Positions 8,050-16,625 of a stretch of 36,960 nucleotides of DNA are shown here, one piece after another. The stretch comes from Bacteroidia bacterium (GTDB lineage Bacteria > Bacteroidota > Bacteroidia > J057). The notes beneath the pieces were generated by a model. It saw nothing but the letters and a program-made list of their open reading frames with translations, was not told where the DNA came from and did no database searches. The stretch is taken from the NCBI GenBank assembly GCA_030430575.1, contig JAUIKF010000071.1, positions 1-36,960 on the forward strand, in the 5' to 3' direction. The position numbers and the translations under genes are program-made. How positions within the stretch are numbered: position 1 is the stretch's first letter; every line of letters begins with the position of its first letter.

Positions 8050-8134
8050 TTCAAGTTCAAGAATAAACGATTCTGGGTGATTTTTGAGCTTGAGCTTGAG
8101 TTTGAATTTGAGATTGAGATTGATTTTGTATCTT
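8050..8134. repeat. Word-like repeat, TTGAGTTTGAATTTG family (copy F1)
   Basis: TTCAAGTTCAAG at the left is complementary to the run of TTGAGCTTGAGCTTGAG / TTTGAATTTGAG / ATTGAGATTG at 8084-8129. The same family occupies 35561-35641. The left arm of this palindrome is interrupted by the mobile element at 7819-8049: AGAAAAATTCAAGTTCAA at 7801-7818 is identical to the start of copy F2. Confidence 0.75.
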
Positions 8135-8174
8135 TTACCTCATTTGCGGGATACCTATACCTTCCTTTACCCCC

Positions 8175-8182
8175 TACTTTTG
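8175..8182 (+). promoter_or_regulatory. Candidate -7 element (TACTTTTG)
   Basis: This exact match to TAnnTTTG ends 17 bases before the ATG of the SBBP-type protein gene, implying a very short leader. The nearest TTTG upstream (8143-8146) is 28 bases away, not the usual 19. Confidence 0.35.
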
Positions 8183-8199
8183 CCCTAAAACCAAATACT

Positions 8200-9972
8200 A
8201 TGAAAACTCATTACACTTTATCCCTCCTTTTTCTATTTCTCCAAATCACTTTTACCTACGCCCAAGTCGAATGGCTCACCCAATCCACTGAAAATGACCA
8301 AGGTACTCATTTTGAGGGCCGCGCTTCTGGCAATGACCTAGCCATGGGCCTCCTCAATGAAATGTATGTGACAGGTACGTATAGCGGTGAAACGACATTT
8401 GATACCATCACGATTAATGCAAACCCTAGTTCTGCGGTATATTTAGCACGCTATGAAGACAATGGAAGGGTCAAATGGGTACGCAGAGTTCTTGGAAATT
8501 CTAATAATGATGCCCATGCGGTAGCCACAAATGACTCTGGGCATGTCTACATGGCGGGAGAATACGTCCATACCAATGCTAATACTATCCTAAATTTTGG
8601 GAACCTGACCCTGACCGGAAACCGCTCTGCGAGCACCTTCATTGCCAAGGCTGATGCAGACGGGGAATTCTTATGGGCGGTGAGGATACTGGCCACTGAT
8701 GCCCCTAGCGTCCAGTATGCCAAGCCGGTAGACATGGAGATGGCGCCCAATGGAGACATTATTGTACTGGGAAATGTGATAGAACCAGTGGAGATAGAAG
8801 GGCAAATGTATAATACGACCACAAGCGACAATGAGATGATGTATTTGGCGCGCTTTAAACCGGATGGTTCCTTGCTATGGTTTCGCAATACGACCATATT
8901 TGGGACGCCAGGAGGGCATATCGATGCGGCAAACCTCGCCATAGGCAGCCAAGGGCAGTTGTATGTGAATGGAAACCTGACCAATTCAGGCTTATTATGG
9001 GGAACAGATACCTTAAGTGCGCCTGATGGCACTGGGCAATTTTTGGCAAGGTTTAATGGCAATGGTGACCTGGAATGGTGGCGTACGCAGAGCGCCCGTG
9101 TGGTCCCTCAGTTTCCCCATAAAATAGGCATGGACGCTCAAGACAATGTATACATTACGATGCGTTCTGCTGGTGGTGCCATCTATTTGACAGACACCCT
9201 GTTGAGTCCTCCTCATGGCTTTATGGGCCGCAGGGTACTATTGAAATACAGCCCGACTGGGGAACGCCTTTTCATGAAAGAAATAGGTGTGGGCGAATTC
9301 CCTGCTTCAGGAGGCATATCCGATTTTGACATGACTGCGACGACCCTCCCCGATGGCAAAACCTTTATCACAGGGATGTATGGAGGAAATGGAACCTATA
9401 TGGTGTTCGGCAATACAGATACTGTCCCAATGCCTCCCAGCTTTCAGGAACGCCAGTTCATGGTCGCGTTTGATGGAAATGGCAACTATCTGGACATAGG
9501 CTTTATGATCGATGAGTATTTATCGCTACCAGACGTACAATTTGCCACACACCATATGATGGGAGACGCCAATGGCAAACTGCACATGACGGGCGAATTC
9601 CGCTATGATTATCGCTTAGGGAACGATACATTGAGGACCGTTTCCACACTCAGTCAGATGTTTCTCCTGAAACTCGACCCTACCCTTTTGATGGACTTAA
9701 CCACAAGCCTGGAAGATAAGCAAATCACATTACCCCAAGTCTCCATTTACCCAAATCCTACGTCCGATATCCTGAATATCTCTTTCGAAAAACAAACGCC
9801 ACAAGATCAACTGGAAGTGGCGCTCTACACCTTATCCGGCCATCTGTTGGAAGCCGCAACCTTGAAGAATGAAGTCATCTCCTGGGAAATAAGTGACTTA
9901 CCCTCAGGCACTTATGTTGTGATGATTGAGGGAAAAGGACAGGTGATTGGGAAAAGGGTGGTGAAGAGGTAA
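8200..9972 (+). CDS. Secreted SBBP beta-propeller-like protein with T9SS sorting domain
   Basis: The start is the ATG at 8200 (MKTHYTLSLLFLFLQITFTYAQ), giving a clean signal peptide and a mature protein of about 570 residues. The longer open frame upstream is coded by the word repeat at 8050-8134 and is not credible. The body consists of repeated blades of the SBBP type: FLARF/YLARYEDNGR..WVR, GHVYMAGEY, FIAKADADGEFLWAVR, GQLYVNGNL, VYITM, FITGMY. Each carries a lipobox-free G-[DN]-x-[VLI]-Y pattern followed by a K-x-[DN]-x-x-G-x-x-x-W pattern. Residues about 510-590 are a T9SS domain (SIYPNPTSDIL ... PSGTYVVMIEGKG). It is likely a surface or released protein, with no catalytic motif seen. 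Confidence 0.8.
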   Translation: MKTHYTLSLLFLFLQITFTYAQVEWLTQSTENDQGTHFEGRASGNDLAMGLLNEMYVTGTYSGETTFDTITINANPSSAVYLARYEDNGRVKWVRRVLGNSNNDAHAVATNDSGHVYMAGEYVHTNANTILNFGNLTLTGNRSASTFIAKADADGEFLWAVRILATDAPSVQYAKPVDMEMAPNGDIIVLGNVIEPVEIEGQMYNTTTSDNEMMYLARFKPDGSLLWFRNTTIFGTPGGHIDAANLAIGSQGQLYVNGNLTNSGLLWGTDTLSAPDGTGQFLARFNGNGDLEWWRTQSARVVPQFPHKIGMDAQDNVYITMRSAGGAIYLTDTLLSPPHGFMGRRVLLKYSPTGERLFMKEIGVGEFPASGGISDFDMTATTLPDGKTFITGMYGGNGTYMVFGNTDTVPMPPSFQERQFMVAFDGNGNYLDIGFMIDEYLSLPDVQFATHHMMGDANGKLHMTGEFRYDYRLGNDTLRTVSTLSQMFLLKLDPTLLMDLTTSLEDKQITLPQVSIYPNPTSDILNISFEKQTPQDQLEVALYTLSGHLLEAATLKNEVISWEISDLPSGTYVVMIEGKGQVIGKRVVKR

Positions 9973-9980
9973 AAGGCAGA

Positions 9981-10045
9981 GTTTTAAGTTCTGGGTTTTA
10001 CGTTCTAAGTTAACTTAAAACGTAGAACTTAGAACCTAGAACCCT
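9981..10045. terminator. Word-like palindrome E1, probable bidirectional terminator
   Basis: GTTTTAAGTTCTGGGTTTT and ACGTTCTAAGTT on the left are complementary to AACTTAAAACGT and AGAACTTAGAACCTAGAAC on the right. The centre is TTAA at about 10010-10013, and the inner 24 bp have a single mismatch. It fills the 75 bases between the stop codons of two convergent genes. Related word repeats (TAGAAC, TTAGAAC, TTTTAAG) occur at 11341-11402. Confidence 0.65.
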
Positions 10046-10047
10046 CC

Positions 10048-11028
10048 TTAATCCACCTTCAAAGGCGTCAAGACGCCTTCTGGAGTCAGGAGCATGATCT
10101 CCCGCTTGAGCTGAACGGAAGGGCGTCGCTCAATCAGAAATTTGATCTTGAGGTTGTAGGAAAACTGAACGACGGGTTCCAGGATCACGGGATTGAGCAC
10201 AAGGTCGTACCCTTCAAAGGCGACCTTGTCATAATACATAGTCTTGGGCTTTCGGACATTGGTAATTTCAGATCGCTTATTAACTGCTTCAAGCGAGGCA
10301 CTACTGAAGCCCTCATAGCGCTTATACCGACTGGGCGGATACGCCACCGCAGCGTTTTCAGCTATTACCCGATAGACCGTGTCCAAATGGATTCCCAGGG
10401 CTGTAAAATCTTCGATTTTTTCATTTAATACCGCAATGGATCTTTTGCGCAAATCTGCATAGACGCTGTCTTTATTGGCCACATAGTACTCCACTTTTAC
10501 AAGGTCAAAGATCTCGTTTTGGGCTGCTGCTGCCACAATGCCTTCTAAGGCATTTCCATTTCCAAAACGAACATGAATATTTTTTTGCACCTCGATTCCT
10601 GCAGGGATTTCATTAAAGGTCTTTTTGCTAAAGCGCTTTTTCTCTACCTCATATTCATAAATAGGCACTTGGGAAATCATGTCCACAAACACGTCATTAT
10701 GGGGAATACCTAATGCCTGCAAAGAAGCTGAAAAGCCTCGGGTTCTGGACCGCACCAAGCTATCCACCTGCTGAACATCAGGCCCCAATTGGGTAATATT
10801 AAAAATGGCCACTTGGGCGTCTGCAACAACATTGGCGAGGCCATTTACTTCAAAGATCATGACGTTGGGATCCGGTTCTTGCGCCAAAGCGATAGGCGGT
10901 TCAGGGTCGTAGGCAGTTCCAGAAAAATTGGTCTGATTGTAATTGAAGTTGCCGGAGCTCTGACAAAAAGCCTTGGTGGCTGTCCCAAAGGAAATAAGGA
11001 TGGAGGCAATGAATACAGAGAATTTCAT
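10048..11028 (-). CDS. SIMPL-domain (DUF541) periplasmic protein
   Basis: The protein has 326 residues with a signal peptide (MKFSVFIASILISFGTATKAFCQ). The mature part fits the SIMPL/DUF541 family: an early strand region VNGLANVVADAQVAIFNITQLG, a middle section with MISQVPIYEYEVEKK and a late helix EIEDFTALGIHLDTVYRVIAE. A second region (YDKVAFEGYDLVLNPVILEPVVQFSYNLKIKFLI in part) resembles the second SIMPL half. SIMPL proteins form oligomeric rings in the cell envelope, and their roles are poorly known. The gene lies between a bidirectional terminator and the mobile element at 11146-11340. Confidence 0.75.
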   Translation of the reverse strand: MKFSVFIASILISFGTATKAFCQSSGNFNYNQTNFSGTAYDPEPPIALAQEPDPNVMIFEVNGLANVVADAQVAIFNITQLGPDVQQVDSLVRSRTRGFSASLQALGIPHNDVFVDMISQVPIYEYEVEKKRFSKKTFNEIPAGIEVQKNIHVRFGNGNALEGIVAAAAQNEIFDLVKVEYYVANKDSVYADLRKRSIAVLNEKIEDFTALGIHLDTVYRVIAENAAVAYPPSRYKRYEGFSSASLEAVNKRSEITNVRKPKTMYYDKVAFEGYDLVLNPVILEPVVQFSYNLKIKFLIERRPSVQLKREIMLLTPEGVLTPLKVD

Positions 11029-11145
11029 GGAAATAAGATAATTGAGGTTAAATGATCATTTGCCTCAAATATCGCAATTGCAGCAAGCAGTCGGCAGAAA
11101 AATGCTTGTAAAAGCGTTGTAAAATGAGGGGAACATTCTAGGTTC

Positions 11146-11340
11146 TAGTGTTCTTTCAAGACTGAAATGTGGAGGAGATAGAGGCGCGGATTACACACAA
11201 ATCAGCCCCTCGAATCCGGAAATCCACGCCAGCTTGCATAGAAAGCAATTTGATTTGCTGGGGCGGATTTCCGGACAGTGAGTTGGCTCCAGGCGTAATC
11301 CGACCCATTAACTCCACAATTCTAAATTGAAAGAACACTA
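11146..11340. mobile_element. 195-bp MITE-like element with TIRs and 5-bp target duplication
   Basis: Perfect 14-bp terminal inverted repeats, TAGTGTTCTTTCAA (11146-11159) and its complement (11327-11340), are flanked by the direct repeat GGTTC on both sides (11141-11145 and 11341-11345). The inverted symmetry continues inward imperfectly (TGTGGAG / CTCCACA, CGGATTAC / GTAATCCG, TCCGGAAATCC / GGATTTCCGGA), so the element can fold into one long hairpin. It has no coding capacity. Its inner part is related to the element at 18160-18294, and one terminus also occurs at 151-180. Confidence 0.8.
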
Positions 11341-11402
11341 GGTTCTGCGTTTTAAGTTGAATTCTAAGCCTAGAACATAAAACTTAGAACATAGAATGTT
11401 CT
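11341..11402. repeat. Word-like repeat, TAGAACTTAGAAC family (copy E2)
   Basis: Variants of GGTTCT, TTTTAAGTT, TCTAAG and TAGAACATAAAACTTAGAAC form an imperfect palindrome filling the space between the mobile element and the stop codon of the TamB gene. It shares word composition with E1 at 9981-10045. Confidence 0.7.
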
Positions 11403-11403
11403 T

Positions 11404-14400
11404 CTACTTCTTCCGAAACAAGTCCTTCAGCGAGTCAAAGTCCTTTTTGTAAAACAGCCCTAATCCTGTCTGGTTGGTGAGTTCGTTGCTGACGTTGATG
11501 GATTCGCGGTTGAAGACTTCCAAGACCAGTTCGCTGCGATTGCGGGCGGAAGAAGAAGTGCCGGTAGAATCTGTAGGGGGCAGTAGGCGAATGATAACGC
11601 TGATATTTCCGACAGAGAAATTGGAGTTGGCGGAGACAAGGGTTCCATCGCGTTCGATCGTGACACGATCGTTAAACAGTTTGGCAGATACGAGCAGGTT
11701 GATGTCAGTGAAGTCGTCTGTGCCCACGCCGACATTGAGGTTGTCTCCCAATGCCTGGGACAGCCAGTAGTTGAGCTGATTGCTTAGAAGTTCAGAGATA
11801 CTGGAGGTCACGCCGTCATTGGCGAGTCCTTGGGGGGCGTCGCCTCCGGCCCGCGCAAAGCGCTTAAACACCATGAGGCTAAACACCTGCTTATTGAGCT
11901 CTTGCGCGTCATAGGTGATGGAAGCCAAATAATTGGCGATCTGGAGGGCGTCGCTTTCGTTCAGGTTGGCGATCTCGATGTCCAGGGTGATTTCTGGTGA
12001 AAGGAGAGAACCGTCCAGGTTCATGATAACATTCACAGGAACGCGCAGACTCTGTTCAGCGCCGATCAGGTCCTTGATATCCGCATTCAGCGGATAAAAG
12101 GCTTCCAGGTCCATAATGGCCTCATACGGATCGCCTGTCCAGGTGATATGGCCCCCACTTTTTACCAAGAACCTTTTGTTCACCACATTCTGTGCAGTAA
12201 ATAGGTATTCCCCACTTCTGATCTCGTAATCCCCTGACATGGTGAATTCCCCTTCCTGATTGATCTTCACGGTGATCGTACCTTCTCCTCGACCTTTCAT
12301 GATGTCTCCGACTTTTTCATCAAAAATCATCTCCACCTGCGCATCTTCCGTCGCCTGAACCGTGAGGTTTAGTTCAAACCCCTTGAGTCCCGTTTCTACT
12401 GTTCTTTGCGACAAATCCTCATCCCCAACAAAACGGATATAGTCTGGACGTTCAATCGCTATATCATCTTCCAAAGGGATCTTGAGCACACTTCCTGCCC
12501 CAGAAACGACAAAGGCCGTTACCACCAATTTATCCAGATCTCCTGTCACATCCGCTACCCCATCGGCTATATACACTTTTCCATAAAACAACGGGTTGTC
12601 CTTTTTGGTGGTGTTCATGACCAGGAAGTTCTGGGCCTGTTCTAGTTGTAGGTCAAAGGAAAAGTCATTAAATCCATGATGATGAATAGACCCATAAAAT
12701 TCCGCTGTCTGATGCTCTTGGTCGTGCAGAAGGATTCGGTCGAAGGCAATATGATCTTCGAGAAAGCGCACTTTCCCATCAAAATAATACTTGGTTTTGA
12801 ACATCTCTACCCCAAACTCTGCACTGCTGAGTTCCCCTGTTCCCAGGACTTTTAACTCATCAAAACTTCCTGTAATCGTGAAGTCCTCTAGCCCCACGCG
12901 CCCCTCTATTCCATACAATTGTCCTTCTACAAACGGTGAAATATAATCCAGCGGAAACCGCCCTTCTGTCACCAATTCAAAGTCCAGCGGCGACGCTTCG
13001 TCGTCCAATTTGTAAAACCCTACCAGGCGTATTTTGGAGGCGTCTTTGTGGACGAGGCTGCCATCGATCTTCACGCGCTTATTGGGCTTATCCCAAAGCG
13101 ATTCCAATAGGATATCTCCGTAGGGGTATTCATCTAGTTTAAAATCATCGATTTCCCCTTTAGCTGTTATTTTGGGGGTACCGAGTACCTCCGCGATGCT
13201 GACGTTAATATTGAGTAACCCGTCTAAATCATATTTAACCGCATAAAAATCATTGAGCAAATTGATTCCCAGATTTTCTGCAATTAAATTGAGCTTGCTG
13301 TCAGGGGATTTTGAGATGAGCCCTTCTGCTTTGATCTTTTGGCCTTCGGAGTATAAATAGGTGTTGAATATGTCAATATTTTCTCCAGTAAAGGTGATTT
13401 CGTGATCTTTGTTAAATGCCCATTTATATTTATCCAGTTTCACCCAAGAAAAAGCAGAATCTACGGTCGTGACGATGCGACCGTCGTCTTCAAATATGGC
13501 CGTCCCGCGTATGTTTAGTTCATTTTCTGGCCCTTGTTGATCCGCATATACGGTGGCGTTGAGCACGCCTTCAGAAAGGTCCATCCGTAGATTCATGCTA
13601 TCTAAGACCATCCCTTCCCCAATGGACATGTCATAGGTTTGAACCTTGGTCTCCAACAAGGTATAAGCCGAGCGACTTTCCTTGATAAAGTCAACGGTTG
13701 CAATCGAACTCAGCAAGATCACCTCCTTGAAAGCGGCCGAGTCGAGCTTAAAAGATATTTTGGCACTCTCAATATCGTTGAATTCTAATTCGCCGATTGC
13801 GCTGGCGCCGTCGTGAAGGTATAAGGGGATTTTCAAAAACCGGAAGGCTTCGTTGAGGCTGTCCTTGGTCAGGACAATAAAGTCGACGTTGAGGCTATCT
13901 GGGAGGCTCTTTTGGCGTTTTTCGGCATAATATGCTTGGGTCGCGCTATCGTCATTGGCAAAATACAAACGACTTTCTAGCAGAAGTCGCTGTGTCAGAG
14001 CTGCAGCCTTTTTTATCCCAAAATCCCCTTGAAGAAACACATCTCCCAAAGAGCTTTCCAGGTCTAGAAATCGAACGCCTTTGCCATCTCTTTCGGAGTA
14101 AAGATTGAAATTGGGGATGTCAAATACCAGAGAACTATCCCCCGATGCTTGCACCAAGCGGGTCTCCAAAAGACGCATGTCGCCTTGAAAATTGTCAAGA
14201 GAATCTCCTTCAATGTCTATATCAATATCTGAAGAAATGGTTACTGGCAGATCCAGGGCTCCATAATGCTGCAAGTCTATATTGCGCACAAATCCATCTA
14301 TCTTGACCAGACTAGGCTGATGGGCTAGATCAATGTCCACAAACACATTGGCGTTGCCTTGTGGATCGAGGAGGACTACTGGTCCAAAAAGCTGTCGGTC

Positions 14401-15939
14401 TTTGACCACAACATTTCCAACCAATGAATCGATCTGATAGCCCGCCAAGTCAGAGTCTCGAATCGTCGCATCAAATCGTGAATTGAAATTGCTAATTTCG
14501 GTTCCTTCCCCCTGTACATTTCCATTAAAATTCAGTCTGCTAGAAAGCTTGGAAGGGGAAATGCCTAGCTGATCCACATTGAGGTTGGTCGTATTCACAT
14601 AGCCTTTGTATTTCAGCTTTTTATGGTGATAGGCTGGCAAGACCATATCCATATTGCTGATGATGTGACCGTAACGCGTATCGATGACAACATCCGTCAA
14701 GAAGTCGTAATAATTTCCCTCAAAGGTACCATCCAAACTAAATGCCCCAATGCGTTTCAGCATGTCGGGAAAAGGCACGTTGGGAAGCAAGGCTTGCAGT
14801 TCAGTGAAAGAAAGTTCACTTTCTTCCAACGTGATGTCTAGCTCCATTTCCTCAGGATCCCCCATATCCGTCAGCAAGATACTCCCATTTATCTGAGTAT
14901 TGTCCAGGTAGCGTAGGGAGAGTTGTCTACTTCTTATTTGGTCAAAATTCCCTTCTATCAAGCCTCGGGCTGTGACGACACCTGCCAAGGGAAGGTCATT
15001 GGGAAGGAAATAATTCAGGGTACCAAAGTCCAGGGAAGAGACGTTGAGCATCAGCCGAAAGGGCTTGTCGACCTCCATGTCGAGCAAGGAGCCGAGGTCA
15101 TTTTTGAAGAAGGTCAAATTGCCTTTGAGATGGGTCTGGCCTGCGTCCAGTTGTAGGGCGTCAAAATGCACATAGCTCCATTCCTCATAACAATTTCTCG
15201 CCCTAAAAAATCGGTGCAAAGTATCCACCTTCAGCCCTGTCTTTAGTTTGTCTACTTTCAATCCTGCCTGCGGTTCAGTGAGGCTTAGGCGTTCTATGTC
15301 AAAATTCAGTTTGCCGCCAGGACTGATCAGTATTCCTAACTCTCCATTGAGTTTTTCAAATCTCAAGTTTTTGAAATTGACATGGCCAGGAAAGACCGCC
15401 GTCGCCAGACTATCTGTCTGGTCTCGGAAAGTGAAAGTGCCGTTTACGAGGTGGATTTCAGGGAAATGAAGTTCTAATATGCCTTGTTTTGATGGTTTAT
15501 CGTTCTTCTTTTCAAAAAAGAAGGCAATATTTGATACTGAATCTTTTTGGGATTTATAGAGGTTAAATTCGGGGCTAATCAGTTCTATTTGGCTGATAGT
15601 GAGCCGTTCTAGTCCATTTTTTTCAGACAAATAATTCCAGATGGAAAAAGTGAGCAAATCCAGCCGCAACGCCTTCATCCGCAAGGCCACGGAGTCCTCA
15701 CGATCATATATCACCACGTCTTTCAGTACAGCCTGGACGGGCAGTCCCACTGCGACCTCTCCCAACTCGATCTTCGTATCGAGTTTCTTCTCCAAAAAGT
15801 CAGTCGCCCAGACCACCAGCCTTGTCTGCACAGGCGGAAGACTCACCAAGAAAGCGGTCAGAATCGACAGCATAAAAATCCCTGCTATCAATAATGACAG
15901 GAATCGACTGATCTTTTTGGCGATAATTCTGAATTTCAA
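11404..15939 (-). CDS. TamB-like translocation/assembly module protein (DUF490)
   Basis: The protein has 1511 residues with one N-terminal membrane anchor (FLSLLIAGIFMLSILTAFLV) followed by LPPVQTRLVVWATDFLEKKL, the usual opening of TamB/AsmA-like proteins. The long middle is beta-rich, made of repeats such as LDGxFEGNYYDF, INGSILLTDMGD and LKGNLTFF, expected to form the elongated lipid-conducting groove. The C-terminal domain (about residues 1100-1511) matches DUF490: GRGEGTITVKINQEGEFTMSGDYEIRSGEY in part, IANYLASITYDAQ, LNVGVGTDDF, and a final LVLEVFNRESIN. TamB works with BamA/TamA-type barrels in outer-membrane assembly or lipid transfer. Here it is not adjacent to its barrel, although a BamA-like fusion lies about 7 kb away. 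The length is typical for Bacteroidota. Confidence 0.92.
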   Translation of the reverse strand: MKFRIIAKKISRFLSLLIAGIFMLSILTAFLVSLPPVQTRLVVWATDFLEKKLDTKIELGEVAVGLPVQAVLKDVVIYDREDSVALRMKALRLDLLTFSIWNYLSEKNGLERLTISQIELISPEFNLYKSQKDSVSNIAFFFEKKNDKPSKQGILELHFPEIHLVNGTFTFRDQTDSLATAVFPGHVNFKNLRFEKLNGELGILISPGGKLNFDIERLSLTEPQAGLKVDKLKTGLKVDTLHRFFRARNCYEEWSYVHFDALQLDAGQTHLKGNLTFFKNDLGSLLDMEVDKPFRLMLNVSSLDFGTLNYFLPNDLPLAGVVTARGLIEGNFDQIRSRQLSLRYLDNTQINGSILLTDMGDPEEMELDITLEESELSFTELQALLPNVPFPDMLKRIGAFSLDGTFEGNYYDFLTDVVIDTRYGHIISNMDMVLPAYHHKKLKYKGYVNTTNLNVDQLGISPSKLSSRLNFNGNVQGEGTEISNFNSRFDATIRDSDLAGYQIDSLVGNVVVKDRQLFGPVVLLDPQGNANVFVDIDLAHQPSLVKIDGFVRNIDLQHYGALDLPVTISSDIDIDIEGDSLDNFQGDMRLLETRLVQASGDSSLVFDIPNFNLYSERDGKGVRFLDLESSLGDVFLQGDFGIKKAAALTQRLLLESRLYFANDDSATQAYYAEKRQKSLPDSLNVDFIVLTKDSLNEAFRFLKIPLYLHDGASAIGELEFNDIESAKISFKLDSAAFKEVILLSSIATVDFIKESRSAYTLLETKVQTYDMSIGEGMVLDSMNLRMDLSEGVLNATVYADQQGPENELNIRGTAIFEDDGRIVTTVDSAFSWVKLDKYKWAFNKDHEITFTGENIDIFNTYLYSEGQKIKAEGLISKSPDSKLNLIAENLGINLLNDFYAVKYDLDGLLNINVSIAEVLGTPKITAKGEIDDFKLDEYPYGDILLESLWDKPNKRVKIDGSLVHKDASKIRLVGFYKLDDEASPLDFELVTEGRFPLDYISPFVEGQLYGIEGRVGLEDFTITGSFDELKVLGTGELSSAEFGVEMFKTKYYFDGKVRFLEDHIAFDRILLHDQEHQTAEFYGSIHHHGFNDFSFDLQLEQAQNFLVMNTTKKDNPLFYGKVYIADGVADVTGDLDKLVVTAFVVSGAGSVLKIPLEDDIAIERPDYIRFVGDEDLSQRTVETGLKGFELNLTVQATEDAQVEMIFDEKVGDIMKGRGEGTITVKINQEGEFTMSGDYEIRSGEYLFTAQNVVNKRFLVKSGGHITWTGDPYEAIMDLEAFYPLNADIKDLIGAEQSLRVPVNVIMNLDGSLLSPEITLDIEIANLNESDALQIANYLASITYDAQELNKQVFSLMVFKRFARAGGDAPQGLANDGVTSSISELLSNQLNYWLSQALGDNLNVGVGTDDFTDINLLVSAKLFNDRVTIERDGTLVSANSNFSVGNISVIIRLLPPTDSTGTSSSARNRSELVLEVFNRESINVSNELTNQTGLGLFYKKDFDSLKDLFRKK

Positions 15940-16050
15940 AGCTGTTTTCGTGGCGAAATTAGGGAGCGGAAGAAGAATGGTTATTGGTTAATTGTTAATG
16001 GAGCTTAAGTATAAGTACACGATTGAGGGAAAGTTGTTCTTCAAATGCAC

Positions 16051-16092
16051 AGCCTCAACGCTCAGACAATCGGACAATCAGACGTTCAGCCT
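16051..16092. repeat. Word-like repeat, CAGACATTCGGACA family (copy B)
   Basis: CTCAGACAATCGGACAATCAGAC followed by GTTCAGCC ends three bases before the stop codon of the DUF423 gene. It belongs to the same family as 3477-3548 and 32876-32910, and like them directly follows the 3' end of a - strand gene. Confidence 0.7.
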
Positions 16093-16095
16093 TTC

Positions 16096-16476
16096 TTATA
16101 TTCTCTCTTTGAAAGCCCACCATCCCAGCAATGCCCAAGACGCCACCATCAAAATGCCGCCTATCGGCGTCACAAGGCCTACTTTCAGCTCTCCTTGAGT
16201 CAGGACTAGCAGGTAAATGCTCCCAGCAAATAACACTGCGCCGATCAATGCCAACCAGATGATAGGCTTCAATAATTTGAACCCATCCCGATACATGATC
16301 CCTACGGCTACCAATAAGAAGGCTTGGTACATCTGATAACGTGCGCCCGTCGCAAAAGAAGCTAATGCATCTTCGGATAATTTGGACTCAAGCGCATGAG
16401 CCGCCATCGCCCCCAGAATAATACTGAGCATTCCCAAAACCGCGCCAGATACCAGGGCTAATTTTTTGTAATTCAT
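16096..16476 (-). CDS. DUF423 family small membrane protein
   Basis: The protein has 126 residues and four membrane segments: LALVSGAVLGMLSIILGAMAAH, AFLLVAVGIMY, IIWLALIGAVLFAGSIYLLVL and IGGILMVASWALLGWWAF. The first segment is followed by the family signature GAMAAHAL...FATGARYQMYQA, and the last contains TPIGGILM. DUF423 (YgdD-type) proteins are small inner-membrane proteins of unknown function, and the length is normal. It is upstream of TamB on the same strand, separated by 156 bases that contain repeat copy B. It is divergent from radA. Confidence 0.88.
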   Translation of the reverse strand: MNYKKLALVSGAVLGMLSIILGAMAAHALESKLSEDALASFATGARYQMYQAFLLVAVGIMYRDGFKLLKPIIWLALIGAVLFAGSIYLLVLTQGELKVGLVTPIGGILMVASWALLGWWAFKERI

Positions 16477-16510
16477 GGGTTTATTAGTTAAAGTTGGAAC
16501 CCGAAGGAAG

Positions 16511-16518
16511 TAATTTTG
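16511..16518 (+). promoter_or_regulatory. Candidate -7 element for radA (TAATTTTG)
   Basis: This is an exact TAnnTTTG match in the 149-base spacer between the divergent DUF423 and radA genes, 107 bases upstream of the radA start. No convincing -33 TTTG lies at the usual distance. Confidence 0.3.
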
Positions 16519-16625
16519 AATAGCGAAAGGTAAAGCTTTTTAGGTAATTGTAGTGCAAGCCTTCCGTTTAATTTTCCATTCAAAATTCAAAATTCTCTCA
16601 TTAAACATTCACCCCGAAATTAACT

